Shown in pieces: positions 9,233-17,232 of a stretch of 34,507 nt of DNA (its first letter is position 1; every line of letters begins with the position of its first letter). Below the pieces are notes generated by a model, which saw only the letters and a list, made by a program, of their open reading frames with translations, was not told the origin of the DNA and did no database searches. The DNA is taken from positions 1 through 34,507 of the forward strand of contig JAPPHK010000079.1 of assembly GCA_028820795.1 (NCBI GenBank). The letters run 5' to 3'. The translations under genes and the position numbers were made by a program. The DNA comes from Nitrospinota bacterium. Lineage in GTDB: Bacteria; UBA8248.

Positions 9233-11722
9233 TTAATTAAACTGTACCGGCTCGGCATCTCCCCAGGAGACAATACTCCACTTGCAGTTCCACGGAATGT
9301 ACAACTTCCTGTCGTAAGGAACGTACAGGCTGTTGAACATCGCCGCCATCTTCGGCAGCATATGTTCGTAGCGACGGGGGAACTGTACGAGGACCGAGTC
9401 GTGGACCTGCAATTTCACCTTTGCGAAGGGGAACTCCTCCTGGAACTTCAGCGCTCCTCGAACGCAGTTGAGTCCGACGGTTGACTGCGGTATCCACGCC
9501 AGCGCCTCCTTTAACAGGTTTTCGATGCGGTCGAAATAGAGAATGCGATTGCCGAACTTATTGCGGACGCCGCGCGAGGTTTGGATATCCTGATCGACGC
9601 GCTTCTGCCACTTACGAATGCCGGGATGGCGATCGAACCAGAAAGCCTGGAACTCCCGCTCCGTCTGAATCGACGTATACTCCGAACCGTAGAGTCCTAA
9701 AAGGGCTCTATGCACCGCCTCGGCCGATCCGCCGTAGTTGGTTGCGTGAATACGCCGTTTGCAGGCATCGTAGTACGGCTGTTTTGCCGTCCCGAAAAAC
9801 TCTTCGGAAGCCTCCGCGTGGAGTTTAACTCCGGCTTGGAGCTTGTCCAGCATTTCCGTGTCCTCGGCCTCTGCGGCGACTACCTGTGCGTCGGCTCCGG
9901 ACATGTCGAATTCGGCTAACGCGCATCCGGTGTCGGGGATGTAGAACTTTCTGACGTTCGGAAAGCCGTAAGTGGACAGTTCGGCTTCCTCATCCCCTTC
10001 TGGAAGGTTCTGCATATTCCCGCCCTCGCCCCAGGGGTTCTGCGACGTGCTCCACCTAAAGGTCTCGGTTCCGGCCGGATTGACCGAGCAACGCATACGG
10101 TTGTTGGAGGATAGTCGGGCTTTCGTGAATGTCGAATAGAAAACTCCGAGGGAGCGATAGGTCTCGATATGCTCGACAATTGGGCGCAGCAACGGTTCGC
10201 GCTTAGCGATGATTTGTAACGCCTCTTTATTCGTCGTCGGCTTGCGCGTTTTTCTATCGTTAACCGGCTTAACGCCAAATGTGTCGTAGAATATCTCTTT
10301 CATCTGCGTAGGGCTGCGGTACCACGGAGCGCCCTTTTGCTTGCGCTCGAAGCAGTATTCGGGAAGCATCGGGTCGAGCTGCTTTGCGTAGTTATCGAGG
10401 GCGATAGACAGGTCGAACGATGCCTGTGTCCGCTTACCGACGTCGACTTTCATACCTTCGAGCATGATCGGCAAGGCGAGTTTATTCACCTGCTTCATTT
10501 GTAGGGCATACTGCTCGGTAAGGTTTTGCTCCTCGACGACGCGGGTCTCGTGTTCGTTTACCTCGAACGTCGCGGTGGAGTCGCGGCAGTTGTAGTGCCA
10601 GTATTGCTCCTCCGGCATCGTGCGGTCCCAGGTTTTTCCCTCCTCTTTCCAGTAGCAGTACCAGTCGTTATAGACAGATGCGAGGTGGTGGAGGGACTTT
10701 TGCGGAAGTCCTGCGGGGCCGGTGCCTTTAATCGGGTCGCCGCCGCCAGGGAAACAGGTATGGTGTTTTATCATCGTATCGTCGGCGATAGGCGTTCGGA
10801 ACAGCATGTCGTGGAAGATATAAAAGGCGTCGAAGAGGAAATTCTGTCCGACGACCTTGACATTTGGGGAGGTTAAAAGTTTCCGCAGTGCGAGAGTAAT
10901 TGCAACTTCTTCCTCCGCCGACCAGTAATGCTTTCGCTCATGGGTAGTCATAAACGGAATACAGATTGCGGCCCTACGCGACCATGCGAGAGACAGACAG
11001 GCGATGTGTCGTCCGACGGTTTCTATGTCTACGGCGATCGTCCCGCCGTGATGCTGACAATGTAAGATTGTCGCCATCGTTCGCTGAAAGCTCGGACGGA
11101 GAGTGAAATCCCAGTTCGGCTCCTCCCACGACCGGCGCGACCGGAACTTTAAATCGTGCTGGATCATTCCGCGCCAGGGGTAAGTGTGGAAAGTCGCTGC
11201 GGGGTGATAGGTCGGCAGGAAGTTATAGCCATAAACCCCGCGGGAGGTTTTCAGCTGCGACCCGCGCCAGGAGGTAATTCCTGTCGGCTGTCTCCGGCTG
11301 GTTATTTTGTTGTAGTCGAAGCTGAAGGAATTTTCGGTTAAGGCCCAAAGAGTGTAGTTCCCGAGTCCTATGATGAGTTTCGGCTTGACGGCTTCGATCT
11401 GCGCCCACAGGTTTTCTAGCCCCCGACGGACGTTGTCGTGAGGGTGGAGACCTCCGACTCCGGGATGGCCGTCAGGGATTTGCTTCGGGTGGTGGAAGAA
11501 CCAGCTCATTTCGTTGCCGGCAGGCTTCTCCGGAACGACGTTTGTGAAGAAACACTCCGCGGGATCGTAGCCGGCGAAGGAGATTAACTCGTCGAGGAGT
11601 TCGCCGGACTTACCTACGAAGGGTTTGAGTTGCTTTGCCTCTTCCGCTCCCCATGACTCGCCAACGAACATGATGTCAGCGGCGCGGTTGCCTTTGGTGC
11701 CGTAGAAAATATCGGAGTTCAT
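9233..11722 (-). CDS. Uracil-DNA-glycosylase-like / 3'-5' exonuclease / family A DNA polymerase fusion
   Basis: 829 residues. Residues 1-200 look like a family 4/5 uracil-DNA glycosylase: GESWGAEE at 21-28, PFVGKSG at 34-40, TNVVP at 60-64, and YHPAATFH at 172-179. Residues 225-400 form a DnaQ-like proofreading exonuclease, with DIET at 232-235 and YNCRDS near 378. Residues about 400-829 are the polymerase: motif A DMSGADAQ at 606-613, motif B KRRIHATNYGG at 655-665, motif C VHDS at 773-776. Motif A has Asp where Pol I enzymes have the steric-gate Glu. UDG-like domains on polymerases are known from phages such as SPO1. The start at 11722 overlaps the methyltransferase stop as ATGA; a longer open frame upstream is out of frame with that gene and has non-protein-like composition. 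Confidence 0.9.
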   Translation of the reverse strand: MNSDIFYGTKGNRAADIMFVGESWGAEEAKQLKPFVGKSGELLDELISFAGYDPAECFFTNVVPEKPAGNEMSWFFHHPKQIPDGHPGVGGLHPHDNVRRGLENLWAQIEAVKPKLIIGLGNYTLWALTENSFSFDYNKITSRRQPTGITSWRGSQLKTSRGVYGYNFLPTYHPAATFHTYPWRGMIQHDLKFRSRRSWEEPNWDFTLRPSFQRTMATILHCQHHGGTIAVDIETVGRHIACLSLAWSRRAAICIPFMTTHERKHYWSAEEEVAITLALRKLLTSPNVKVVGQNFLFDAFYIFHDMLFRTPIADDTMIKHHTCFPGGGDPIKGTGPAGLPQKSLHHLASVYNDWYCYWKEEGKTWDRTMPEEQYWHYNCRDSTATFEVNEHETRVVEEQNLTEQYALQMKQVNKLALPIMLEGMKVDVGKRTQASFDLSIALDNYAKQLDPMLPEYCFERKQKGAPWYRSPTQMKEIFYDTFGVKPVNDRKTRKPTTNKEALQIIAKREPLLRPIVEHIETYRSLGVFYSTFTKARLSSNNRMRCSVNPAGTETFRWSTSQNPWGEGGNMQNLPEGDEEAELSTYGFPNVRKFYIPDTGCALAEFDMSGADAQVVAAEAEDTEMLDKLQAGVKLHAEASEEFFGTAKQPYYDACKRRIHATNYGGSAEAVHRALLGLYGSEYTSIQTEREFQAFWFDRHPGIRKWQKRVDQDIQTSRGVRNKFGNRILYFDRIENLLKEALAWIPQSTVGLNCVRGALKFQEEFPFAKVKLQVHDSVLVQFPRRYEHMLPKMAAMFNSLYVPYDRKLYIPWNCKWSIVSWGDAEPVQFN

Positions 11723-12993
11723 TCGGCGGACTCCATCTGCGTCAGCGCAAGGTTGTACATGTCTTCGTGAATTTCCACGCCCCAAGCTTCCGTTCCGCAG
11801 GCATTCGCCGCCGGGAATATCGTTCCCGCCCCGCAGCAGGGGTCGATAACGCGGTCGCCGGGCTGGCAGGCAAGTTTCATCAGATACGTATACAACCCTA
11901 TCGGCTTTTGCGCGGCGTGTAACTTCTCCTGCGCGGATGGAATACCGGAGATTAGATCTGACGGGGTCTGTGCCAGCATCCGATTGCCTTTGGTGGCGTA
12001 GAGGATATACTCCGTGTTCCGTGTGAAGTGATACGGTCCCCAAGGCGGAAAGCCCTGGTTGCCTTTTGCCCAGACAATAGGGGTTCGGAACACGCGCCAG
12101 CCGGCTTTGGCAGCTTCGTCGCGGATAGGGATGAAATGCTCTATGTCGATAAACATAAACAGAATGGCCTTCTCCCGAGTCCACAGCGCAAAGCCGTCGC
12201 GTAATATCTGATACATCAACGATTGCGCATATTCAGGATCGTCGTTATACTCGTGGACGTTTGAACTGAGATTGCCGAAGTGTTCAGCAGAGATTCCGTA
12301 GGGCGGATCGACGATAATTGCGTCGAAATAGTTTCTGGGGATTTCCTGCTTGCGATAGTCGCCGAGAAATAGCTTATGTTTCGTTTCGCGGCTTTCGCGC
12401 TTAAGCAGCTCCGCCGTCAACTCCAATTCAAATCGCTTTGAAATCGCCCGAAACGCCTGCGCCTCCGACTGCGCGTTCTTCAGCGCCGGGTCGTCTAGGT
12501 GCGGAGCGATTGCTGCTGCTCGCGAAAGAGCGTCGTGCGCGCCGCGCTCGGACATTCCACTGGTCTCGGCGAGTTCCTTCGCTGTTTCGGACAGGGGCTG
12601 CTCTTTTCGCAGTTCGAGCAGCCGAGCCCGAGCGGAAACGACATCCTTCCAGTCGAGATCGACGCGGAGGAGATTTTCGTTAATCTCGACTTCAAGAGCG
12701 TCAGCGTCGGATAGGTCCTTTATGAGGTTAAAAGGCAGGAGCGGAGGGGAGATTGTCAGGCCGTCGCAGATGAACTCCCTCTTCTCCTGCTGTAATAGTT
12801 TGATCGCGCGAAGTCGGCGTTCGCCTGCGACGAGGTGGTAGGTTTCGCCGACAGAGCGGAGAACCGGGGGGTGGTACAGTCCGTTTGACGCTATGTCGTC
12901 GGCGAGTTCGCGAATTTTTGTCTCGTCGAATTTGCGCCGAATGCGGGTGTCAGCGACGATTACCTCGTCGGTATTGTGCAGGCGAACGGGCAT
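11719..12993 (-). CDS. ParB-like N-terminal domain fused to beta-class DNA methyltransferase
   Basis: 424 residues. Residues 1-110 match the ParB/Sulfiredoxin nuclease-like fold, with HLVAGERRLRAI at 53-64. Residues 125-200 are helical and probably DNA-binding. The methyltransferase follows: motif IV DPPY at 229-232 and the AdoMet-binding motif DPCCGAGT at 384-391. The order IV then I defines the beta class, and DPPY favours N6-adenine or N4-cytosine methylation. No restriction endonuclease is nearby, so it is most likely an orphan enzyme that protects phage DNA or marks replicated DNA. The ATG follows directly on the TAA of the 26-codon gene, with GGAG seven bases upstream. It is translationally coupled to the polymerase. 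Confidence 0.88.
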   Translation of the reverse strand: MPVRLHNTDEVIVADTRIRRKFDETKIRELADDIASNGLYHPPVLRSVGETYHLVAGERRLRAIKLLQQEKREFICDGLTISPPLLPFNLIKDLSDADALEVEINENLLRVDLDWKDVVSARARLLELRKEQPLSETAKELAETSGMSERGAHDALSRAAAIAPHLDDPALKNAQSEAQAFRAISKRFELELTAELLKRESRETKHKLFLGDYRKQEIPRNYFDAIIVDPPYGISAEHFGNLSSNVHEYNDDPEYAQSLMYQILRDGFALWTREKAILFMFIDIEHFIPIRDEAAKAGWRVFRTPIVWAKGNQGFPPWGPYHFTRNTEYILYATKGNRMLAQTPSDLISGIPSAQEKLHAAQKPIGLYTYLMKLACQPGDRVIDPCCGAGTIFPAANACGTEAWGVEIHEDMYNLALTQMESAE

Positions 12994-13074
12994 TTAGGGG
13001 CTCCAAAAGAGGGCAAAAAAGGCGATCCAGATGATCGCGACGAGCGCGAGGGGAATTAGGGCAAGTTCGATCAT
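12994..13074 (-). CDS. 26-residue single-pass membrane peptide
   Basis: Reads MIELALIPLALVAIIWIAFF and ends in ALFWSP. Almost the entire chain is one hydrophobic helix. GGAGG lies eight bases before the ATG, the start overlaps the previous stop as ATGA, and its TAA is followed immediately by the ATG of the methyltransferase gene, so it is embedded in a run of coupled genes. It is the second of two consecutive tiny membrane genes. A holin-like or membrane-targeting role is possible but unproven; no family recognised. Confidence 0.62.
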   Translation of the reverse strand: MIELALIPLALVAIIWIAFFALFWSP

Positions 13075-13166
13075 GCAACCAGCCTCCACAGGTTGAACAG
13101 TACGAGGACGAAAAAGACAAAGGCGATAACGCCGAGTGCGTAGACAAAAAAAGTACTGCCACGCAT
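13071..13166 (-). CDS. 31-residue single-pass membrane peptide
   Basis: Reads MRGSTFFVYALGVIAFVFFV and ends in LVLFNLWRLVA: a short polar, Arg-containing N-terminus, a hydrophobic helix of about 22 residues and an Arg near the C-terminus. AGGAGA precedes the start, which overlaps the HAD-gene stop as TAATG; the stop overlaps the next tiny gene as ATGA. The two-gene arrangement of small membrane proteins recalls holin/antiholin or Rz-type pairs, but the location in a replication operon is unusual for lysis genes. Confidence 0.65.
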   Translation of the reverse strand: MRGSTFFVYALGVIAFVFFVLVLFNLWRLVA

Positions 13167-13654
13167 TAGAAATCTCCTGTGCCGACTTGGACGCAGGTAA
13201 TTCCGAAATCGCGGTACATTTCGACTAATCGTGTTCGGTCCTCGAATACCAGATCGGGACGCCCGTGTAGGCCGATCCATTCAGCTTTGATTACCGTATC
13301 GTTTCGTCGATCTTCGAGTTTGCGCATACACAGTCCGAGAAGATTTCCTGTCCGAGGATTGCGAAGTGTGGCGTAAGCGGCAGACGGAACATGACTTTCG
13401 AGATCTAGACCAAGCTTTTCTTCGATCCAACCAATCGTGTCGTCGAAGTACTCGAATGGGCGCCCAGTCCAAATCGAGATTTTGTGTTCCTCGGCAAGGC
13501 TGAGGGCGTCGAATATCTCGGCAATCGGACGGTTTATCGGATCGTTGATCTGCGCGGCGAAGAACGCATCCCAGTTCTTCGGCGTCTCCGACAGGAAGTG
13601 CTCGCGGTGCGCGGTGTCGGTAAGCGTTCCGTCGAGGTCGAATACGATTTTCAT
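13166..13654 (-). CDS. HAD-family phosphatase (polynucleotide 3'-phosphatase or nucleotidase-like)
   Basis: 162 residues. HAD motif I is DLDGTLTDT at residues 6-14; motif II is IWTGRP near residue 60; a VFEDR segment near residue 135 supplies the acidic motif IV. The size and the ISIWTGRP/VFEDRTRLVEMYRD pattern resemble the phosphatase half of phage T4 polynucleotide kinase and related stand-alone phage HAD enzymes. No P-loop kinase is attached. Likely substrates are 3'-phosphorylated ends or nucleotides. AAGGAG stands upstream of the start, overlapping the end of the 66-residue gene. Confidence 0.8.
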   Translation of the reverse strand: MKIVFDLDGTLTDTAHREHFLSETPKNWDAFFAAQINDPINRPIAEIFDALSLAEEHKISIWTGRPFEYFDDTIGWIEEKLGLDLESHVPSAAYATLRNPRTGNLLGLCMRKLEDRRNDTVIKAEWIGLHGRPDLVFEDRTRLVEMYRDFGITCVQVGTGDF

Positions 13655-13657
13655 CTT

Positions 13658-13858
13658 TCATTCTCCTTCAGCAGTGGCGTCGTCCGCAAAATTTGCTCGC
13701 GTAGCCCAATCAACGATTGCTAAGTCCGGGCCGGACGCTACTTGCTGTAGACGGTGCCCCACAAAATAGCCGGGCTTTTCCTCAATGACGAGACCTGTCA
13801 GAGAGCCTAACAGGTCTCGGTGGAGGCGAACGGGAATGATAACTTCAGTCGTGTTCAT
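13658..13858 (-). CDS. 66-residue protein of unknown function
   Basis: Small soluble protein beginning MNTTEVIIPVRLHRDLLGSL with a mixed alpha/beta-like pattern (strand VIIPVRLH, strand GYFVGHRL) and an acidic C-terminus. GGGGAG precedes the ATG. It sits between the helicase and the HAD phosphatase, and its terminal codons carry the ribosome-binding site of the latter. No family recognised. Confidence 0.65.
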   Translation of the reverse strand: MNTTEVIIPVRLHRDLLGSLTGLVIEEKPGYFVGHRLQQVASGPDLAIVDWATRANFADDATAEGE

Positions 13859-13870
13859 TGTATTGCTCCC

Positions 13871-15157
13871 CTAGCGATAGATCGCGACGCTCTCCGCCGC
13901 TCTCGTAATCGCGGTATACAGCCACTTGTTCCGCTCCTGCAGCTTCCACGACAGGAATTTGTCGTCGTACAGCGCTACGGTGTCCCACTGGCTGCCCTGC
14001 GCCTTGTGGACGGTAATCGCGTAGCCGAAGTCGAACTCCTGCGTGTCGCGCTTGTCCCACCACTTTACTTCCTTCAGCACGTCGGGGTTGTAATAGCTGT
14101 CGAAGTGCGCCTTGAGCGCGCGGACCCAGAAGGATTTTTCGTGTCCCTCCATGAGGACGAGGAGTTTGATGCTCGTCATGTCCTCGTCGCCGACTTTCAG
14201 CACCTCGCCCATGCCGCCGTTGAAGATCGCGACGTGCTCGCCGTTGTCTTTGCGAACGCGGTCGTTGGCGAGGCAGATGATCTTTTCCCCTTCGACGGGG
14301 TAGATCGACTGATCCTGCCGCCCGAGCGCCATACGCATCGAAGTGTTGAGCGTTTTCCGCGTCGCGTTCTTGCCGCAGAGAACTTGGTCGTATTCGAGGA
14401 GTTCGGTAAACTTCACGCCGATCTGGCCGACTACCTTCGATGTGCCGAACTCACCAGAAACCAGCGGTATGCCATTGCGAGCTTTTGTCGCCAGTTCGAT
14501 CAGGGGATTGTCTTTTGCCTGCCGGTGGATTTCCGTCAACAGCGCGTCGGGGGTGCCGCCGATATAGGCACCCTTGCCTTTGATCGGGGGAAGCTGTCCA
14601 GGGTCGCCGAGGACGAGGGTCGGAACGTCGAAGCTCTCGAGATCGCTGCGCATGTCGTATCCGACCATCGAGACTTCGTCGAGGACGAGGATAACTGCGT
14701 CAGAGAGTACGCTCTCCTCTTTGGTTTTCAGTTCAAAGCTGATCTTCCTTGCCTCGGAGAGTTGGGCGTAGAGCGCCGTTTTCTCCGCCTTGTCCGTCGC
14801 CAGCTTTGCCGCCTCGAGTAGCTCGTCGCACTTTTTCTTGTTCGGCGGAACAGGCCTGTAGGCCATCGAGTGAATCGTCGTAGCGGGAATGCCGTTCTTC
14901 CGCATGACCATCGCCGCCTTGCCGGTGAACGCGGCATGGACTTTGTCGCCGGTGATGCCGGAGAGTAAAGAGCGCAGCATCGTTGTCTTGCCGGTGCCGG
15001 CGTAGCCGAAGATGCGGCAGGGAGGAAGCGGCGTTCGGTCGGAAGCGTCCGACTTCTTACGCTGGTCGTCGCTGGCAAGTTCGGAAGTCTTGCGAAACCA
15101 GCTTTCGGCGATCTCCTTTGCCGCCTGTTGCTGGTAGGAAAGTTCGATTTGGGTCAT
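13871..15157 (-). CDS. RecD/Dda-like superfamily 1B DNA helicase
   Basis: 428 residues with the full motif set: motif I GYAGTGKTT at 51-59, motif II DEVSMVG at 160-166, motif III GDPGQLPP at 184-191, motif V TVHKAQGSQ at 382-390 and motif VI YTAITRA at 414-420. This is the organisation of 5'-3' helicases such as T4 Dda and RecD2. A charged insertion at about 100-150 separates motifs Ia and II. It probably removes proteins or remodels forks and recombination intermediates next to the Sak4-like and Cas4-like genes of the same operon. The start overlaps the stop of the Xre gene. Confidence 0.9.
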   Translation of the reverse strand: MTQIELSYQQQAAKEIAESWFRKTSELASDDQRKKSDASDRTPLPPCRIFGYAGTGKTTMLRSLLSGITGDKVHAAFTGKAAMVMRKNGIPATTIHSMAYRPVPPNKKKCDELLEAAKLATDKAEKTALYAQLSEARKISFELKTKEESVLSDAVILVLDEVSMVGYDMRSDLESFDVPTLVLGDPGQLPPIKGKGAYIGGTPDALLTEIHRQAKDNPLIELATKARNGIPLVSGEFGTSKVVGQIGVKFTELLEYDQVLCGKNATRKTLNTSMRMALGRQDQSIYPVEGEKIICLANDRVRKDNGEHVAIFNGGMGEVLKVGDEDMTSIKLLVLMEGHEKSFWVRALKAHFDSYYNPDVLKEVKWWDKRDTQEFDFGYAITVHKAQGSQWDTVALYDDKFLSWKLQERNKWLYTAITRAAESVAIYR

Positions 15158-15363
15158 AGAGCTGCCTTCAGTTCGTTTGCGTTGATGCTAAGTTCGTTGC
15201 AGATCTTTACAAGGCTTTCGCCTCGCGGAGTATGCCTGCCCAACTCCCAACTATGATATGTCGAAGCAGGAACGTTGAGATGGTCAGCGAAAACGTGTAG
15301 CGTCATCCTTCGCTTTATTCGCTCTTCGTAGAGCAAATCTGGAAGGTCGGCCAGCTTTGTCAT
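15154..15363 (-). CDS. Small Xre/HTH_3-family DNA-binding protein
   Basis: 69 residues with a helix-turn-helix of the Cro/C1 type: EERIKRRMTLHVFADHLNVP, then STYHSWELGRHTPRGESLVKI, then LSINANEL. AGGAAAG precedes the ATG. Its four-base overlap with the helicase gene makes it part of the operon rather than a divergent lysogeny switch; no partner repressor or integrase is present. It could time operon expression. The family call is firm; the operator is unknown. Confidence 0.82.
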   Translation of the reverse strand: MTKLADLPDLLYEERIKRRMTLHVFADHLNVPASTYHSWELGRHTPRGESLVKICNELSINANELKAAL

Positions 15364-15371
15364 GGTCTTTC

Positions 15372-15767
15372 CTAGAGTTGCTTGTTTCCGTGCATCGCCG
15401 GCCGTTTGCGGTTGTAGGCCATCTTTGCCTCGATGACAGAGGCTAAGTCAATTCTGTGTTCTTCGGCGATGTCGAGACAGCGAATGACTACATCGGCGAG
15501 TTCGCTGCCGACGCCGCAGGGCTTCGCGCCGTATTCGGTTTCCTCGAAATAGGCGTTCATTCCGTGCGTACGGTACGCCTCGAACGCCTCGCCGAGTTCG
15601 GTCAGGATCAGGGCGACAGCGTCGCCGAAGCGCCTGCCTACGTCGTGAAAGCCTTTTTCTTTGGCGTTGACGTAGATGGCGCGCTGGACGACGCGAAGGC
15701 CGTCGAAGCTTTCAGCGGAGAGAACGTACTGTTCGTTGCCTTCGACTTCGGTATCGTAGATTGACAT
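15372..15767 (-). CDS. MazG-like nucleotide pyrophosphohydrolase
   Basis: 131 residues. The metal-binding pattern ELGEAFEAYR, followed about 30 residues later by ELADVVIRCLDIAEEH, is the all-alpha NTP-PPase (MazG) signature ExxE...ExxD. A central DVGRRFGDAVALIL helix completes the bundle. Phage members hydrolyse dNTPs/NTPs or alarmones to the monophosphate. GGAG precedes the start. It is the first gene after an intergenic hairpin at 15797-15835. Confidence 0.82.
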   Translation of the reverse strand: MSIYDTEVEGNEQYVLSAESFDGLRVVQRAIYVNAKEKGFHDVGRRFGDAVALILTELGEAFEAYRTHGMNAYFEETEYGAKPCGVGSELADVVIRCLDIAEEHRIDLASVIEAKMAYNRKRPAMHGNKQL

Positions 15768-15796
15768 AGATTTGATCTCCGGAAAGGGGGAAAGGT

Positions 15797-15835
15797 GCGA
15801 GGAGGGGATTTGCGCAACGGCCCTCCCCTCCTCGC
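15797..15835 (-). terminator. Terminator- or attenuator-like hairpin between the SSB and MazG genes
   Basis: A perfect 11-bp inverted repeat: GCGAGGAGGGG at 15797-15807 and CCCCTCCTCGC at 15825-15835, separated by a 17-base loop. Read leftward, it is followed by ACCTTTCCCCCTTTCC, which has short U runs rather than a clean tract. It lies in the 99-bp gap after the probable SSB gene and would lower expression of the downstream replication genes relative to SSB. Confidence 0.55.
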
Positions 15836-15866
15836 GGTTCAGCGAAGTCGCGTCAGGGGAAAAGCG

Positions 15867-16313
15867 CTACTCCGCCGAAACCCGCACCACCTCCGAGTAC
15901 GGCCCCTCGCCGGTTTCCTTGTTGTAGCGATGGCCGACCTTTATCGTGCACGGCCCTGCGCCGACGAGCATCGCCGGACTCCACGCGGCGCCGGTATTCT
16001 GGCCGACCGCGGAGCGCAGGCGCCCGAGCCGAACGTTCTTGTTCGGACCGAACTCGATCGCGCCGTTCTCGTCCAGGTCGAGGAAGCAGGTCTGGCGGCA
16101 CTGGATCTCCTCCATGTTGAGTTCCTTTTTCAGGTCCTCGTCGGGGATGATCCACTGAATGATCAACGCGCCGCTGTCGCCGAGCTTCGTCGGCTCGACG
16201 TCCTTGATGTAGCAACCGGAATAGTCGTTCTCCGGCACCGGCGTGTAGGACTCCTCGTTGGCGCCGGAAACTTCCTGCGACATGAAGGTGTTGGGGTCGA
16301 AAGCGCTTGCCAT
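15867..16313 (-). CDS. Probable single-stranded DNA-binding protein (DUF669-like)
   Basis: 148 residues. An N-terminal DPNTFMSQEVSGANEESYTPVP segment is followed by YSGCYIKDVEPTKL and ALIIQWII strands and a GxxNVRLGRLRSAVGQN segment. This resembles the DUF669-like SSBs encoded beside Sak4-type ATPases in many phages. The position directly after the Sak4-like gene, with a strong AAAGGAA ribosome-binding site, and the terminator-like hairpin just downstream fit a protein needed in high amounts. The acidic C-terminal tail typical of SSBs is not obvious. Assignment rests on context and partial similarity. Confidence 0.6.
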   Translation of the reverse strand: MASAFDPNTFMSQEVSGANEESYTPVPENDYSGCYIKDVEPTKLGDSGALIIQWIIPDEDLKKELNMEEIQCRQTCFLDLDENGAIEFGPNKNVRLGRLRSAVGQNTGAAWSPAMLVGAGPCTIKVGHRYNKETGEGPYSEVVRVSAE

Positions 16314-16353
16314 TTCGTTTCCTTTCGGTTTAGGTTTGTACTACGCGGTACGC

Positions 16354-17232
16354 TTACGCGGAGCCGGTGTCGTCGGACTGTATTCGGTTGACGACCATCG
16401 GCTCAAACGAAGGTGCGAAGTCGCCGGTTAGTGGCGTGTTTCGCGCCTTCAAATTCGAATAGTCTCGCTTGTCCGCCGTCCAGCGGAATTTCCCGTTTTC
16501 TCGAAAGGCGAGAAGGGAGTCGGAAAAGAGCCTCGGTATCTTCGGCGCGAGCTTTCGGCCGAGTAGGCCGGCCATATACTGCGGACGGCCGATCACCTCG
16601 TCCATCTCCTTGTCGATATGCCCGGTCAGGCAGACGAAGCACTGGAGTGTCGAAACGAGCGTGAGGATTAGATTTTCCTCAAGGTTCATCGCGACGCCCC
16701 ATTCGCCTTGGTGCGCGACGGGCTTACCGGCGATTGTGAGCTTCATTGCGAGGTAGTTCACGCCGGTTAGGCTGTCCATTGCGAACATCCAATTGCCGGG
16801 GAACTTATCGACAGGGCCGAGAGACTCGCCGGTGTCCTGATCGACGAAGTCGGCCATCGCCTCGAGCATCTCGATGTAGCGAGTGTACTTTGCCTTATCG
16901 ACGGCCTTCATCTCGGTCAGGTCTTTGTATGACAGCTTCCCGACCATCTTCGCAGAGGCGATCAGGGCGGAAAAGTTGTCCTCGGCGGGAGGAATGTAGC
17001 GCAGGTGCAGGCGTTCGCGCGGGAGGTTTCGCTCCGCGAACGCCTGGATAAGCGACTCCTCGCCTTCTGGGTCGGTGACGAGAACGCAGAGATGTGGGTC
17101 GATGTTGTGCTTCAAACCCGCCTCGACGAAGGTGGCGAGGGAAGTTGTTTTCCCGCTGCCCGGTTCGCCGATAAGGAGGGTTTTCGTTCCGCGGAGAACG
17201 GAAGCGGAGGTGGAAGCGGGTTGCTCTGTCAC
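16354..17232 (-). CDS. Sak4-like RecA-fold ATPase (single-strand annealing/recombination)
   Basis: 292 residues from a GTG at 17232, which overlaps the preceding stop as GTGA and has GAGGGG at good spacing. The open frame extends to 17628, but that part overlaps two real genes and lacks coding character. Walker A is GEPGSGKTT at 22-30 and Walker B is WMFAMDS at 148-154. The LTGH sequence and the short C-terminus match the AAA_24/Sak4 group, which acts with a neighbouring SSB in phage recombination. The SSB-like gene follows at once and a Cas4-like nuclease lies two genes upstream. Confidence 0.82.
   Translation of the reverse strand: MTEQPASTSASVLRGTKTLLIGEPGSGKTTSLATFVEAGLKHNIDPHLCVLVTDPEGEESLIQAFAERNLPRERLHLRYIPPAEDNFSALIASAKMVGKLSYKDLTEMKAVDKAKYTRYIEMLEAMADFVDQDTGESLGPVDKFPGNWMFAMDSLTGVNYLAMKLTIAGKPVAHQGEWGVAMNLEENLILTLVSTLQCFVCLTGHIDKEMDEVIGRPQYMAGLLGRKLAPKIPRLFSDSLLAFRENGKFRWTADKRDYSNLKARNTPLTGDFAPSFEPMVVNRIQSDDTGSA

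Noticed and set aside
11723-12184. N-terminal extension of the polymerase frame by 154 codons
   Set aside because: It overlaps the methyltransferase gene in another frame, is rich in Arg/Pro/Gly without fold signals, and ATG 11722 overlaps the upstream stop as ATGA like its neighbours.
13820-14821. 333-codon rightward open frame
   Set aside because: Antisense shadow of the helicase gene, which has all motifs of its family.
15154-15363. Xre-type protein as evidence of lysogeny
   Set aside because: It is coupled within the replication operon, with no divergent partner and no integrase or attachment site.
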